From positions 3,214,001 through 3,278,000 of the forward strand of contig NZ_CP071090.1 in NCBI RefSeq assembly GCF_017301735.1: a stretch of 64,000 nucleotides of DNA. The letters run 5' to 3'. The stretch is from Pyxidicoccus parkwaysis (GTDB taxonomy: Bacteria > Myxococcota > Myxococcia > Myxococcales > Myxococcaceae). Shown here piece by piece: positions 35,615 to 46,185 of this stretch; positions within the stretch are counted from its first letter, which is position 1; each line of letters opens with the position of its first letter. The position numbers and the translations under genes were made by a program. Under the pieces are notes generated by a model. It was not told the DNA's origin, ran no database searches, and saw nothing but the letters and a program-made list of their open reading frames with translations.

Positions 35615-37582
35615 ATGAGCGACGCGCGAGTTCTTCACTTCTTCGGCGGCAAGGGCGGGGCAGGCAAGACCACGCTCGCGGCAGCATACGCGTTGAGGTT
35701 GTCGGAAGACGCGCCGAAGGAACGGATACTGCTCGTCTCGCTGGATCCGGTGCGCTCCCTGTCGGACCTCGTGAAGAAGAAGCTCACGGCGAAGCCGACG
35801 AAGCTGGTGCCGGGCAAGGGTGACGGTGGCGTCTACGCCCTGGAGCTGGAGCCGGCCGCGCTGATGAAGCCCTTCCTCGCGGAGTACCTGCCCGCGCTGC
35901 AGAAGGCCGCCGCGAAGGGCACGCACATCTCCGAGGAGGACATGGGCAAGCTGTACCAGCAGGCCGTCCCGGGCCTGGAGGAGCTGGTGGGGCTCTTCCA
36001 CGTCGTGGACCTGCTGGAGGGCAAGGAGAAGGAGTTCGACCGCATCATCGTCGACGCCTCGCCCACGAGTCACACGCTGCGCCTGTTCGATTTGCCGGTG
36101 GGCCTGCGCAAGTTCCTGGGCTTCGTGAAGGCGGGCGGTGAGAAGCCCGCTCCCGCGGCCAAGGGCAAGAAGGCCGCGGAGCCCGCGGAGCCGGGCTTCC
36201 TGGAGCAGGTGGGCCAGAGGGCGGAGAAGCTGCTGGCGCTGCTGAAGGACCCGGCGCGCACGGCCTTCCACCTCGTGGCGCTGGCGGAGCCGGTGCCCGA
36301 GGCGCAGACGCGCATGCTCTTCGCGCAGCTTCGCGAGCGCGGCATCCCCGTGACGGAGATCGTCGTCAACCAGGTGGAGGAGCGCGGCGGCTGTCCGGCG
36401 TGTCAGGGCCGCCGGGGGCTCCAGGCCCCGCACGTGCGCAAGTTCCAGGCGCTGGACAAGGCCGTCCCCGTGCACCTGCTGGGCCGCCGCGAGCTGGCGC
36501 CACGCGGGCTGGACGGGCTGGCGCTGTTCGCCAAGGCGTGGGCCGGTGGCAAGGAGACGAAGGCGCTGGAGTTCGCCGCCGCCGAGGGGCCTCCGGCCCT
36601 GGTGCGCGCGCCGTCCATGCCGCCCATCGCCGCGCCGCCGCTGCCTCCCACGCGGCTCATCTTCTTCGTGGGCCAGGGTGGGGTGGGCAAGAGCTCCTGC
36701 GCCGCCGCGGCCGCCGTCACGCTGACGGAGAAGGAGGGGCCTGTGCTCCTCATCTCCACGGATCCGTCGCACTCGCTGTCGGACGTGCTGCAGAGCCGGC
36801 TGACGGACACCGAGACGCAGGTGAAGGGCACCAAGGGCCTGTACGCGCGCGAGCTGGACATCGGCGGCTGGTTCAATGCCCTGCGCAAGCGGCTGAAGGA
36901 GAAGGCGGAGAAGGCCTTCGAGGGCGCGCCCAAGGCGGGCAGCGAGGTGCCGGCGGATCTGCTCTACCTGCGCAACCTGCTGGACTGCGCGCCCCCGGGC
37001 ATCGACGAGCTGGCGGCGCTGTCGTGCCTCACGGACGCGCTGGTGCAGGAGCGCTTCAAGCGCATCGTCGTGGACTCCTCGCCGGTGGTGACGTCGGTGC
37101 GGGTGGTGGAGCTGGCGGAGACGGCCAAGACGTGGCTGGGCGCGCTGCACACCGTGCTGAGCAAGCACCGCGCGAAGGGCCTGGGCGACCTGGCGGACGA
37201 CATCGCCGCGATGGTCAAGCACGTGAAGCGCTTCGAGGACGCGCTGGCGTCGCCCACCGAGGCGCGCTTCGTCGTCGTCACGCGCGGCGAGGAGCTGGCC
37301 GCGGCCCGCACCGAGCGGCTGGTGGAGTACCTCAAGGAGAAGAAGCTCCCGGTGGAGCGCGTGCTCGTCAACCGCGTGGGCCCCAAGTCCACCTGCGAGA
37401 AGTGCGAGAACCGCCGCAAGCTGGAGCTCAACGCGGCGAAGGCGATTGAAAAGAAGATTGGCCTGCCCGTCACCATGGCGCCGGCCCTGGGCCGTCACCC
37501 GGCGGGCCTGCGCGAGCTGAAGGCGTTCCGCACCGCGTGGTACGCGCTGTCTCCGCCGGCGGCGAAGATCAAGGCGGCCTGA
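35615..37582 (+). CDS. Tandem ArsA/Get3-type ATPase
   Basis: Two homologous ATPase halves lie in one 655-residue chain. The P-loops are GGKGGAGKT (11-19) and GQGGVGKSS (353-361). The first is the deviant Walker A of the ArsA/Get3/MinD class, with the intermonomer lysine; in the second, the deviant position is glutamine (GQGG). Each half has a CxxC (Cys260/Cys263 and Cys594/Cys597), like the zinc-binding pair of the tail-anchored-protein factor Get3, not the arsenite-binding cysteines of ArsA. There is no arsB, arsR or arsC nearby, so arsenite export is unlikely to be its job. ATG 35615 follows AAGGAAGG; ATG 35564 is possible. A TTGACT element at 35452-35457 is a weak promoter candidate in the 275-base gap upstream. 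Confidence 0.92.
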   Translation: MSDARVLHFFGGKGGAGKTTLAAAYALRLSEDAPKERILLVSLDPVRSLSDLVKKKLTAKPTKLVPGKGDGGVYALELEPAALMKPFLAEYLPALQKAAAKGTHISEEDMGKLYQQAVPGLEELVGLFHVVDLLEGKEKEFDRIIVDASPTSHTLRLFDLPVGLRKFLGFVKAGGEKPAPAAKGKKAAEPAEPGFLEQVGQRAEKLLALLKDPARTAFHLVALAEPVPEAQTRMLFAQLRERGIPVTEIVVNQVEERGGCPACQGRRGLQAPHVRKFQALDKAVPVHLLGRRELAPRGLDGLALFAKAWAGGKETKALEFAAAEGPPALVRAPSMPPIAAPPLPPTRLIFFVGQGGVGKSSCAAAAAVTLTEKEGPVLLISTDPSHSLSDVLQSRLTDTETQVKGTKGLYARELDIGGWFNALRKRLKEKAEKAFEGAPKAGSEVPADLLYLRNLLDCAPPGIDELAALSCLTDALVQERFKRIVVDSSPVVTSVRVVELAETAKTWLGALHTVLSKHRAKGLGDLADDIAAMVKHVKRFEDALASPTEARFVVVTRGEELAAARTERLVEYLKEKKLPVERVLVNRVGPKSTCEKCENRRKLELNAAKAIEKKIGLPVTMAPALGRHPAGLRELKAFRTAWYALSPPAAKIKAA

Positions 37583-37788
37583 GGCCGCGGTCTGAGTCAA
37601 AGTGGGGGCCCGCCACCCGCGTGCCTCCAGCCCCGGTACTGCCCCGAAAGTCTCTGCCGCCCCGCCCCCGGCGCGCACATTGACCACTTGCGTCATGGGT
37701 GCCAAGGGCGGGTCGCCGGCTCTTCGTGTAAGCGTGCGGGCCCCATCACCCCGAATGGTGGGCCTTCGTCACTGGGCCCCCAGGTGTC

Positions 37789-38475
37789 TCAGGCATCGCA
37801 CTCGGACGGTGAGTCGGTGAACGTGCCCAGCTCGGGGAAGGTGAGGGCGCCGGTGCCGTTCAGCGTCCCCACCAGCGAGGCCCGCCCCTTCAGCCGCAAT
37901 TCCACCTGACGGCCGTGCACGCTCCAGGTGCCGGGCACTTCCCGGAGCCGGGATGTGCCGTCTTCACCCACCTCCTTCGTCCAGAGCGAGACCTTCCCTC
38001 CGGCCTTGAAGCGCAGGCCCTGGGTGGAGCCGTGGATGCCCATGGCGGGGCCGAACCAGGAGACGGCGGAGAGCAGGGCGGGCACGTCCGCCTCGCGCTC
38101 CGGAGTGCGGCCGAGCAGGCGCTGCCAGCCGAGCGTGTCGCGGATGGAGTCGAAGTCCCGGTCCACTTTCGCCCGGGCCAGCCGGCGCGCGTCCAGCTTC
38201 ACCGCCTGGGTGAGGTGCTCGACGATGACGTCCCGGTGGGCGCTGTACTCGCACACCTTGCCCTGCTTGCGCAGCAGCCCCAGCGTGGCGGCGACGTTGT
38301 AGCGGGCGAGCGCGTAGTCCGGGGCCTGCCGTGCGGCCTCCTGGAACTTCTCCAGCGCCTCCGGATAGCGGCCGGCCTGGTAGAGGCGGAAGCCCTCGGT
38401 GTTCAGGGTCCTCGCGGCGGGGGCGGGGGTGGAGGCCGTCAGGGCCAGGGCCAGAAGCAAAGACGTGGAGAGCAT
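37789..38475 (-). CDS. Secreted TPR-containing protein
   Basis: From ATG 38475 the product has 228 residues: a hydrophobic signal segment ending STPAPA, then one or two tetratricopeptide units (AGRYPEALEKFQEAARQAPDYALARYN, shown only in part here as AGRYPEALEKF). The second half (from about 130) is beta-rich, has no known motif and ends in a Cys near the stop. The function is unknown. It is divergent from accA with 93 bases between, and converges on the ArsA-like gene. Confidence 0.82.
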   Translation of the reverse strand: MLSTSLLLALALTASTPAPAARTLNTEGFRLYQAGRYPEALEKFQEAARQAPDYALARYNVAATLGLLRKQGKVCEYSAHRDVIVEHLTQAVKLDARRLARAKVDRDFDSIRDTLGWQRLLGRTPEREADVPALLSAVSWFGPAMGIHGSTQGLRFKAGGKVSLWTKEVGEDGTSRLREVPGTWSVHGRQVELRLKGRASLVGTLNGTGALTFPELGTFTDSPSECDA

Positions 38476-38568
38476 GTCGTCCGTCGGATGGCAGGACCCG
38501 CCCTTTCGGCGGGGTGCGTAAGCTCTTGCGCGTTGAAAGCCTCCCAACCCTGGTGCTAGTCCCGCGCC

Positions 38569-39537
<969 letters not shown>

Positions 39538-39558
39538 AGTCATTACTCCTGGCCCTGC

Positions 39559-40650
39559 ATGCGACCTCTCGTTCCAACCCACGTTGAGACTCTCAAGCCC
39601 TACGTCCCGGGCAAGCCCATTGAAGAGACCGAGCGCGAGTTCGGCCTGAAGGGCGTCATCAAGCTCGCTTCGAACGAGAACCCGCTGGGGCCCTCGCCCC
39701 GCGCCGTGGAGGCCATGCGGACGGCCTCCGCCGCGACGCACCTCTACCCGGACGCCACGTCCTTCCACCTCGTGCGCAAGCTGGCCGCGCACGTGGGCGT
39801 GCGCCCGGAGGAAGTGGTGCTGGGCTGCGGCTCGAACGAGCTCATCGAGCTGCTCATCCGCACCTTCACGACGCCAGAGGACGAAATCCTCCTCTGCAAG
39901 GGCTCCTTCTCCGCGTACCGCATCTCCGCGCAGGCGCACGGGCGGCCCTTCGTCGAGGTGCCCATGAAGGCGGGCTACCAGTACGATTTGGAGGCCATGG
40001 CGAAGGCGGTGACGCCCCGCACGCGGATGGTGTTCCTGGCCAACCCGGACAACCCCACGGGCACGGCCTTCTCGCGCGCCGCGCTGGAGCAGTTCCTCGC
40101 CGCCGTGCCCGCCGAGGTGCTGGTGGTGCACGACGAGGCCTACTTCGAGTTCGTCGACTGGCCCGAGTACGCGAGCGGCGTGGAGCTGTTCCGCAAGCAT
40201 CCGAACCTGGTGGCGCTGCGCACGTTCAGCAAGATTCACGGGCTGGCGGGCGTGCGGCTGGGCTACGGCATCATGGACGCGAAGCTCGCGGCGTACGTGC
40301 ACCGCACGCGGATGCCCTTCAACCTGACGGTGGTGGCACAGGCGGCGGGCATGGCCGCGCTGGAGGACACCGAGCACGTCAAGCGCACGCGCGAGAACAA
40401 CCGCCTGGGCCTGCGCTACTACGCGGAGGAGTTGCCGAAGCTGGGCGCGACGCTGACGCACAGCCACGCCAACTTCGTGTTCGCGGACTTCCACCGCCCG
40501 GCGGTGGAGCTGTACGAATTGCTGCTGCGCAAGGGCGTCATCGTCCGGCCCTTCGCGAGCCAGGGCTTCCCCACCTGCCTGCGCATCTCCGTGGGCACGC
40601 CCGCGGAGAACGAGCGCTGCGTCCGGGCACTGAAGGAGATTCTGTCGTGA
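39559..40650 (+). CDS. hisC: Histidinol-phosphate aminotransferase
   Basis: A fold-type I PLP aminotransferase of 363 residues. The PLP lysine is Lys225 in TFSKIHGLAGVRLGYG, and the start (KLASNENPLGPSP) is the HisC/ aromatic aminotransferase signature. HisC makes L-histidinol phosphate; related enzymes also transaminate aromatic or branched acids. No other his gene is present, and its place between accA and cmk resembles the aroA-region neighbourhoods, so a broad or aromatic role is possible. Its stop overlaps the cmk start by four bases. Confidence 0.92.
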   Translation: MRPLVPTHVETLKPYVPGKPIEETEREFGLKGVIKLASNENPLGPSPRAVEAMRTASAATHLYPDATSFHLVRKLAAHVGVRPEEVVLGCGSNELIELLIRTFTTPEDEILLCKGSFSAYRISAQAHGRPFVEVPMKAGYQYDLEAMAKAVTPRTRMVFLANPDNPTGTAFSRAALEQFLAAVPAEVLVVHDEAYFEFVDWPEYASGVELFRKHPNLVALRTFSKIHGLAGVRLGYGIMDAKLAAYVHRTRMPFNLTVVAQAAGMAALEDTEHVKRTRENNRLGLRYYAEELPKLGATLTHSHANFVFADFHRPAVELYELLLRKGVIVRPFASQGFPTCLRISVGTPAENERCVRALKEILS

Positions 40651-41339
40651 GCACGCGCCCCTTCATCGTCGCCATCGACGGCCCGGCGGGTGCGGGCAAG
40701 TCCTCCGTGTCCAAGCTGCTCGCGCGGAGGATGGGCTTCGCGCTGGTGGACACCGGCGCCATCTACCGCTGTGTGGCGCTGATGGCGACGCGTGAGGGGG
40801 TTGCGCTCGACGATGACAAGGCCCTGGAGTCGCTGCTGGGCCGCGTGCGCATCCACTTCCAGGTGGTGGGCGAGGAGAACCACGTCTTCCTCGACGGGAA
40901 GGACGTGTCCTCGGACATCCGCACGCCGGAAATCTCCATGGCCGCGTCGCGCGTGTCCGGCCGGCCGGTGGTGCGCGCGGGGCTCTTGCAGCTCCAGCGG
41001 CGGCTCGCGCTGGAGGCGGGGAAGGGCGCCATCCTGGAGGGGCGCGACATCGGCACCGTGGTGTTCCCCGACGCGGACGCCAAGTTCTTCCTGGAGGCCA
41101 ACCCCGAGGTGCGCGCGCGGCGCCGCTACGAGGAGCTGTTCCAGAAGGGAGTGGAGAGCACGCTGGAGGAGGTGCTCGCGGACCAGATGAAGCGCGACAA
41201 GGACGACTCCGCGCGCGCCGTGGCCCCGCTCAAGGCCGCGGAGGATGCCCTCCGCGTGGACTCCAGCAGCAGCCCCCTCTCCGAGGTGGTGCACTCGCTG
41301 GAGGCCGAAATCGTCCGCCGCATGGGCGCGCGGAAGTAG
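40647..41339 (+). CDS. cmk: Cytidylate kinase
   Basis: The 230-residue product starts at a GTG that overlaps the hisC stop (GTGA), showing translational coupling. The P-loop is GPAGAGKSSVSK near the start, with DTGAIYRCVAL next and EGRDIGTVVFPDA later, all CMP-kinase signatures. It phosphorylates CMP and dCMP. Length fits the bacterial family (220-230). Confidence 0.96.
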   Translation: MSTRPFIVAIDGPAGAGKSSVSKLLARRMGFALVDTGAIYRCVALMATREGVALDDDKALESLLGRVRIHFQVVGEENHVFLDGKDVSSDIRTPEISMAASRVSGRPVVRAGLLQLQRRLALEAGKGAILEGRDIGTVVFPDADAKFFLEANPEVRARRRYEELFQKGVESTLEEVLADQMKRDKDDSARAVAPLKAAEDALRVDSSSSPLSEVVHSLEAEIVRRMGARK

Positions 41340-41371
41340 CCCGCGCGCTCCGGCGTACATCCGGCGTCACG

Positions 41372-43510
41372 TCAGAAGGTGACGCCCTCCACGGAGGGTT
41401 CCGGCACCTTCAGCGACAGCCGCAGGCCCTTGCCATTCGCATCGTAGAAGGCGTGGTAGAGGAACAGGTCCGCCACCACCTGCTTCACGTAGCCGCGCGT
41501 CTCCTTGAACGGAATCGTCTCCACGAAGAGGTCCAGGGGCAGCGAGCCGCGCTCCTGGGCCCACTTCACCGTGGCGCTCGGGCCGGCGTTGTAGGCCGCG
41601 GCCGCGAGCACCGGGTGTCCGAAGCGCGCCATCAGCCGGGAGAGGTACCAGGCGCCGTAGCGGATGTTGCGCTCGGGGGAGAAGAGGTCCGCGGGCGCGG
41701 GGGCGGGCTCGGAGAGACGCTCGGCGATGGCGGTGGCCGTGGGCGGGATGATTTGCATCAGCCCGCGCGCGTCCGCCGCGCTCATGACCTCCGGGCGGAA
41801 GGCGCTCTCGCGCCGCATGATGGCCCACACCAGGAACGGGTCCACCTTCGCCTGCGCCGCGGCCTGCTCCACCGCGTTGGCGAAGGCGCGCGGGTAGAAG
41901 GCCGCCAGCGCGTCCGGCTCGCGCGAGCCGAAGGCGCGGCCCCAGAGGTAGCGTGCCGCCACCGCGTGCGCCTGGCCGTACTCGCCCAGCTTCAGCAGCG
42001 CGTGCGCGAAGGGCAGTGCCTGCTCCGCCGTGCGCAGCCGGGATGCGTGCGCCTCCACCTCGTCCGCCGCGTCGCGGAACAGGCCCGCGCGCGTCAGCTC
42101 CATGGCCAGCGCCAATTCCGGCGGGCGCGGCAGCTCCAACTGCTTCGGCGGCTGCGGGAAGAGGACGGGCGGGGTGCGGCCCAGCTCCTTCAGCCGCTCG
42201 ACGGCCATCAGCGCGTAGAAGGACGCGGGCGCGGAGGTGACGAGCGCCTCATACGCGGGGCCCACCACGTCCGCCTTCGCGCCCTCCAACTCGCGGCTGC
42301 GCGCGGCCCAGTAGCGCGCCTGCGGCACCATGCTGCTGCGCGGGAAGGCATCCACCAGCGAGTCCAGCGTCTGCCGTGCCTTCGCGTACTCCTCCAACCT
42401 CAGGTGTGCGAGCGCGCGGAACCACAGCCCCTCGTCGCGGCGGCGCGAGCGCGGGTAGCGCGTGTCGAAGGCCGTGAGCGCCTTCACCGCGTCCGCGAAG
42501 CGGCCGGCCTGCAAGTCCAACCAGCCCGCGAAGAAGGCGCCCTCGTCGCCCGCGGCCTGCGAGGGGTACTTCGCGTCCAGCGCCGCCATCAGCGCGCGGG
42601 CCTTCGCGTTGTCGTCCGTGCGCAGCGCGCGGCGGGCCACCACCAGCGCGGCCTCGGACGCCACGTCCGGCGGGCCCTTCTCCGCCACCGCGAGCGCCTT
42701 CTCCGCGTCCTCCAGGCGCTTCAGCCCGAAGTACGCCTGCGCGCGAAGAAGAGCCACCTTCGCCTGCTGCGGCTTCGCCAGCTTCGCGCTCTTCTCCAGC
42801 GCGTCCAGCTCGTCCAGCGCCCGCTGCGGCATGCCTCCGTCGAGGAAGCCGTCCGCGCGGCGGGTGCGCTCGGCGAAGCCCAGCTTCGCGGCGGGCTTCT
42901 TGCCCTCCGTGAGCCACTTCACCGCGTCGTCCGCGTACGGGTGCGTGGGGAAGCGCAGCGCCACCGCGAGAAAATCCGCGACCTGGCCCGCGTGGTTGCC
43001 CGAGGCTCCGCGTGAAATGCCACGCTGATACAACAGTTCCGGAGTAGGCGACGCCTTCGCGGCGCCTTCCAGCACCGCGGACGCCTCCTTCGCCTTGCCG
43101 GCCTTCAGCAGCGACTCGCCCAGCCGCGCTCGCGCACGGGCCGCCAACTGCGCGGGAGGCTGGGCCTCCAGCACGCGCGCGAAGTCCGCGGCGGCGCCCA
43201 CGGCGTCACCGGCGTAGAAGCGCGCCTGGCCCAGGTAGAAGGCGTGGAAGGGAGCGAGGGCCTCCGGAGGAGGGTGGGCGGACAGGAGGTCTCTCGCCTC
43301 GGCCGCCTGCCCGTCCGACAGGGCGAGCGTGCCCGCGAGCAGCGCGAGCCGCCCGGCGTCCGGGCACTTCTTGGCGACACAGGCCGCCAGCTCGTCCTTC
43401 GCCAGGGCGCCCGCGTCGGATTTGTGCAGCCGCACCGCCTCCAGCGTCGCTGGAGACTGTCCCAGGGCCACCCCCGCAACCAGACCCGCCACCAGCCCGG
43501 TCCAACTCAT
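41372..43510 (-). CDS. Soluble lytic murein transglycosylase with TPR-like repeats
   Basis: From ATG 43510, after AAGGAAG, the product has 712 residues. A signal peptide (MSWTGLVAGLVAGVALGQS) is followed by about 480 residues of helical TPR-like repeats. The C-terminal SLT domain has the catalytic Glu568 in MRRESAF, then GLMQIIPPTA and AAAYNAGP. Such enzymes cut the glycan chain of peptidoglycan, leaving anhydro-muramyl ends, and often work in the periplasm during growth or secretion-apparatus insertion. It is convergent with cmk. Confidence 0.95.
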   Translation of the reverse strand: MSWTGLVAGLVAGVALGQSPATLEAVRLHKSDAGALAKDELAACVAKKCPDAGRLALLAGTLALSDGQAAEARDLLSAHPPPEALAPFHAFYLGQARFYAGDAVGAAADFARVLEAQPPAQLAARARARLGESLLKAGKAKEASAVLEGAAKASPTPELLYQRGISRGASGNHAGQVADFLAVALRFPTHPYADDAVKWLTEGKKPAAKLGFAERTRRADGFLDGGMPQRALDELDALEKSAKLAKPQQAKVALLRAQAYFGLKRLEDAEKALAVAEKGPPDVASEAALVVARRALRTDDNAKARALMAALDAKYPSQAAGDEGAFFAGWLDLQAGRFADAVKALTAFDTRYPRSRRRDEGLWFRALAHLRLEEYAKARQTLDSLVDAFPRSSMVPQARYWAARSRELEGAKADVVGPAYEALVTSAPASFYALMAVERLKELGRTPPVLFPQPPKQLELPRPPELALAMELTRAGLFRDAADEVEAHASRLRTAEQALPFAHALLKLGEYGQAHAVAARYLWGRAFGSREPDALAAFYPRAFANAVEQAAAQAKVDPFLVWAIMRRESAFRPEVMSAADARGLMQIIPPTATAIAERLSEPAPAPADLFSPERNIRYGAWYLSRLMARFGHPVLAAAAYNAGPSATVKWAQERGSLPLDLFVETIPFKETRGYVKQVVADLFLYHAFYDANGKGLRLSLKVPEPSVEGVTF

Positions 43511-43858
43511 GTGGTCTTCCTTTCCTGACGCGGCTTTGCGGCCTGCCAACGGGATGCGCGCGCCGATCATTCCCCTTGCATTCTCACGGGGGTGGTTTGA
43601 CAGAACGAGCGACAAGTCCTAGATCCCCGCGGCGTCGGGCCGGTCCGGACTGTTCGTCACCCATCAACATTCGCCGAAAGAGTCCAGGCGATTACGTGCA
43701 CTTGGGTAGGAGAAGTCGGCCCGTTGCGTCACCAGGAGTGAATCACTACTTTGCGCGGCCGTTACGCGCCACTCCGGTCACCCACCCTGTTGGTGGGCAT
43801 GTCGTCCGGTAGCACTGCTCGTTCACTGCGCTCGGGGGGGAAACAGAGGGAGGGCTCC
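43511..43858. other. 348-base intergenic region with likely promoter and hairpin
   Basis: A good promoter candidate reads forward: TTGACA (43597-43602), 17-base spacer, TAGATC (43620-43625). It would leave a leader of about 225 bases before the Cys-protein gene at 43859. Within that leader a perfect 6-bp stem CCCACC (43781-43786) pairs with GGTGGG (43792-43797). No other gene is seen. The long leader with a hairpin near the ribosome site suggests post-transcriptional control, which is inference. Confidence 0.5.
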
Positions 43859-44092
43859 ATGAAGCCGTGTCCAGCCGATCTGCCGCAAACCATCAACCCC
43901 GAGGCCGGGCCGAAGCGTGCCGGCGTCGAGACGCATCGCAACCTCAACTGCCATCAGTACGACAACTGCCTGGACGAGGCCGTCCGGCGGGGTTGGCAGT
44001 CCTTCACGTGCATGAAGTGCCCGATGTACCAGCACGTGGCGCCGCCCCAGATGGGGCTCGAGGCCTACGCCACGCAGCGCCGTCCTGTCTGA
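43859..44092 (+). CDS. Small cysteine-containing protein of unknown function
   Basis: ATG 43859 follows a strong GAGGGAGGG site, giving 77 residues. The product has no signal peptide. It has four cysteines in its central part, spaced as NCHQYDNC and FTCMKCPMY, plus one near the start (CPADL), which suggests a zinc- or metal-binding knuckle. I do not recognise a family. The strong ribosome site and separate promoter point to an expressed gene. Confidence 0.75.
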   Translation: MKPCPADLPQTINPEAGPKRAGVETHRNLNCHQYDNCLDEAVRRGWQSFTCMKCPMYQHVAPPQMGLEAYATQRRPV

Positions 44093-44177
44093 AGCGAGCT
44101 TGCTCCACGTCCCGGGGTCGCCCCTGCCTTGGAGGAGGGGCGTCACGCCCGGTGTCCGCTGCGTGCTCCGTGTCTCT

Positions 44178-45710
44178 TCAGCGGACCGAGGCGTAGATGA
44201 CGGCCACCCAGTAGCGCCTGCTGCCGAAGCGGCGCGAGTCACCGCGCACGACGCCGATGCCCACCCGGTTGTTGGTGGCGTCCCCGAGGCTGCGTGACTC
44301 CGGCAGCGCGGACGGGTCCGTGAGGACGAAGAAGTCCACCGCCGCCGTGCCCGCGTCCGGCAACGCCTGGAACACACGCTCGTGCAGGGGCGGGCCGGCG
44401 TCCTCCGACGGCTGGTCCAAATCCAACGCGCGCTTCGCATGCGCCTGCGCGAGCGCCTCCAACGCGGGGCTGCGCTCCAGCGGTGGCAGCTTGTGCGCTG
44501 TGCGCCAGCGGGCGAGCGTGTCGTAGACGTCCTGTCGCGGGTCCTCCGGCGTCTCCGGAGCGCGAGAAGAGGTGGGAGAAGCGGCCGTATAGACTTCGGT
44601 AAGGATGACTTCATCCCTCCCATCCACCTTGTGGAAGGTGACGCCCAGGCCCATGACGCGGAACGCGGGGTCCAGCAGGTTGCGGCGGTGGCCGGGGCTG
44701 TGCTCGATGCCGAAGTGCGCGGCCAGCGGCCCGTCCGCGACGCCCAGGTTCTCTCCGGAGCGCATGCTGCGCAGGGATGCGGGCAGCCGCTGCGTCAGCG
44801 TGGAGCCGTCCGGCGCGACGTGGGCGAAGAAGCCCTCCGCGGCCATGCGGTCGCTGTAGGCCTGGGCCACGCGCTCCAACACCGGCTCCGGCGTCAATTC
44901 GGGCACGTGGTGCGCGCGGCGCAGCGAGTTGATGCGCTCGTACACGGCCGCACGGGCCTCTTCGGGCGTGGTGGGCTCCGCGTCCTCCGTGCGCTCGCCG
45001 CGCTCGCGCGGCATGCCGAGCTGGACGAGGAAGAGGGCCGCCACCTCCGGGCCGTTGTTGCCCGTGCCCACCACCTCCACCGTGTAGCCGCCGGGCTTGG
45101 GGAACTGGAGGCGGGCGCAGAAGACCCCATTCGAGCCCTTGCGGCTGAGGGACACGCGGTCCACGTCGCCGTCCGGGCGGGTGACGTAGACGTCCGCCTC
45201 GCGCAGGGGGGCCACCAGGGTGCCGCAGAGGGTGCTCGCGGCGCGCTCGCCGCCGGCGAGGTTGCGCGGGAAGGGCTGCAGCTCCGCCTTCCGGTCCGCG
45301 AGCAGCAGCACGAAGGCGGTGCGCTGACCCTGCTGCGCCACGCCCAGGCCGTAGTGCGAGGCGCGCTCGGCGTTGAAGTCCGTGCGCGCGAGGAAGGTCT
45401 CGAGTCCGTTGCGAGGCGTCCACGCGCGGATGAGGAGCGTGCGGGGAGTGGGGTCCGCGCCGCCCGCGTCGCTGACGGCCTCGGTGAGGGTGTAGTGGTC
45501 CGGCGCGCCTGTCGTGTACTCGGTGAGCGCCTCCAGCGCGAGGCGTCGCGCCGCCGTGCTCAGGTTGGCGTCCTGCTCCGGCGCGCGCCGGCCCACGCGC
45601 TCGAACTCCTGCACCACGTGACGTGTGGCCGCGGCCTCCATGTCCCCGGTGGACGGAGGGGCGGGCGGGGTCGCGGCGAGGAAGGCGCCGAGCGCGAGCA
45701 GCGCAATCAT
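44178..45710 (-). CDS. Secreted CAP (SCP/PR1) domain protein
   Basis: The 510-residue product begins with a signal peptide (MIALLALGAFLAATPP). A beta-rich region of about 250 residues precedes a CAP domain with typical marks: a His in FFAHVAPDG and GHRRNLLDPAF. A second, weaker CAP-like copy follows near the C-terminus (NVYDTLARWRTAHKL-like start, seen as VYDTLARWRTAHKLPP). CAP proteins are secreted with varied binding or protease-linked roles. Its ATG overlaps the stop of the upstream DUF721 gene by four bases, so the two are translationally coupled. Confidence 0.87.
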   Translation of the reverse strand: MIALLALGAFLAATPPAPPSTGDMEAAATRHVVQEFERVGRRAPEQDANLSTAARRLALEALTEYTTGAPDHYTLTEAVSDAGGADPTPRTLLIRAWTPRNGLETFLARTDFNAERASHYGLGVAQQGQRTAFVLLLADRKAELQPFPRNLAGGERAASTLCGTLVAPLREADVYVTRPDGDVDRVSLSRKGSNGVFCARLQFPKPGGYTVEVVGTGNNGPEVAALFLVQLGMPRERGERTEDAEPTTPEEARAAVYERINSLRRAHHVPELTPEPVLERVAQAYSDRMAAEGFFAHVAPDGSTLTQRLPASLRSMRSGENLGVADGPLAAHFGIEHSPGHRRNLLDPAFRVMGLGVTFHKVDGRDEVILTEVYTAASPTSSRAPETPEDPRQDVYDTLARWRTAHKLPPLERSPALEALAQAHAKRALDLDQPSEDAGPPLHERVFQALPDAGTAAVDFFVLTDPSALPESRSLGDATNNRVGIGVVRGDSRRFGSRRYWVAVIYASVR

Positions 45711-46006
45711 CGGACCTCCAGCCGGAAGGCGAGCGTCTTCACCAGGTTCTCCCCGAGGCGCGCGTTGAGCCGCTCGCACAGCGAGGCCGCCTCGTCCTCC
45801 AGACTTCGGAGCCACTCCGGGCCGGCCACATCTATCACCAGCGTGCGGCCCTGCAGGGCATGCGGGGTGGTGTGGCGGGCGAGGTGGGGGCCCACCACCG
45901 CCGCCCACACGGGAGCCAGCGTCTGGCCACGGCCGGACTCCTCCGCGAGGCGGGCGAGGACACGGGGGAGGAGGCTCTCGATGGACTTGGGCTCGCTTCG
46001 CGCCAT
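45707..46006 (-). CDS. DUF721 (DciA-like) protein
   Basis: This 99-residue protein (MARSEPKSIESLLPRVLARL start) matches DUF721. The family includes DciA, which helps load the replicative helicase DnaB in bacteria lacking DnaC. Short myxobacterial members often sit beside unrelated genes. The end overlaps the CAP-domain gene by four bases. Assignment as the true DciA is not proven. Confidence 0.8.
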   Translation of the reverse strand: MARSEPKSIESLLPRVLARLAEESGRGQTLAPVWAAVVGPHLARHTTPHALQGRTLVIDVAGPEWLRSLEDEAASLCERLNARLGENLVKTLAFRLEVR

Positions 46007-46185
46007 TCGTGGGCGATTCTGATGGGCGGCCACCCGAAAGCCAACCATCGAGGTGTGCGCCCTGCGCGGCGAGCGGCCGGGCGGACATGGCGGCTGTCGG
46101 AAGGGCGGCGGTCGATGTCGGCGACCGTCGCACGGCGGTCGGGCTGCTTGTAAGGTCGCGGACTGTCCCCCTGGAGCCGCACCGC

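Noticed and set aside
37738-37763. Possible hairpin between the ArsA-like and TPR genes
   Set aside because: Arms are interrupted and no T tract is present; no better than chance in GC-rich DNA.
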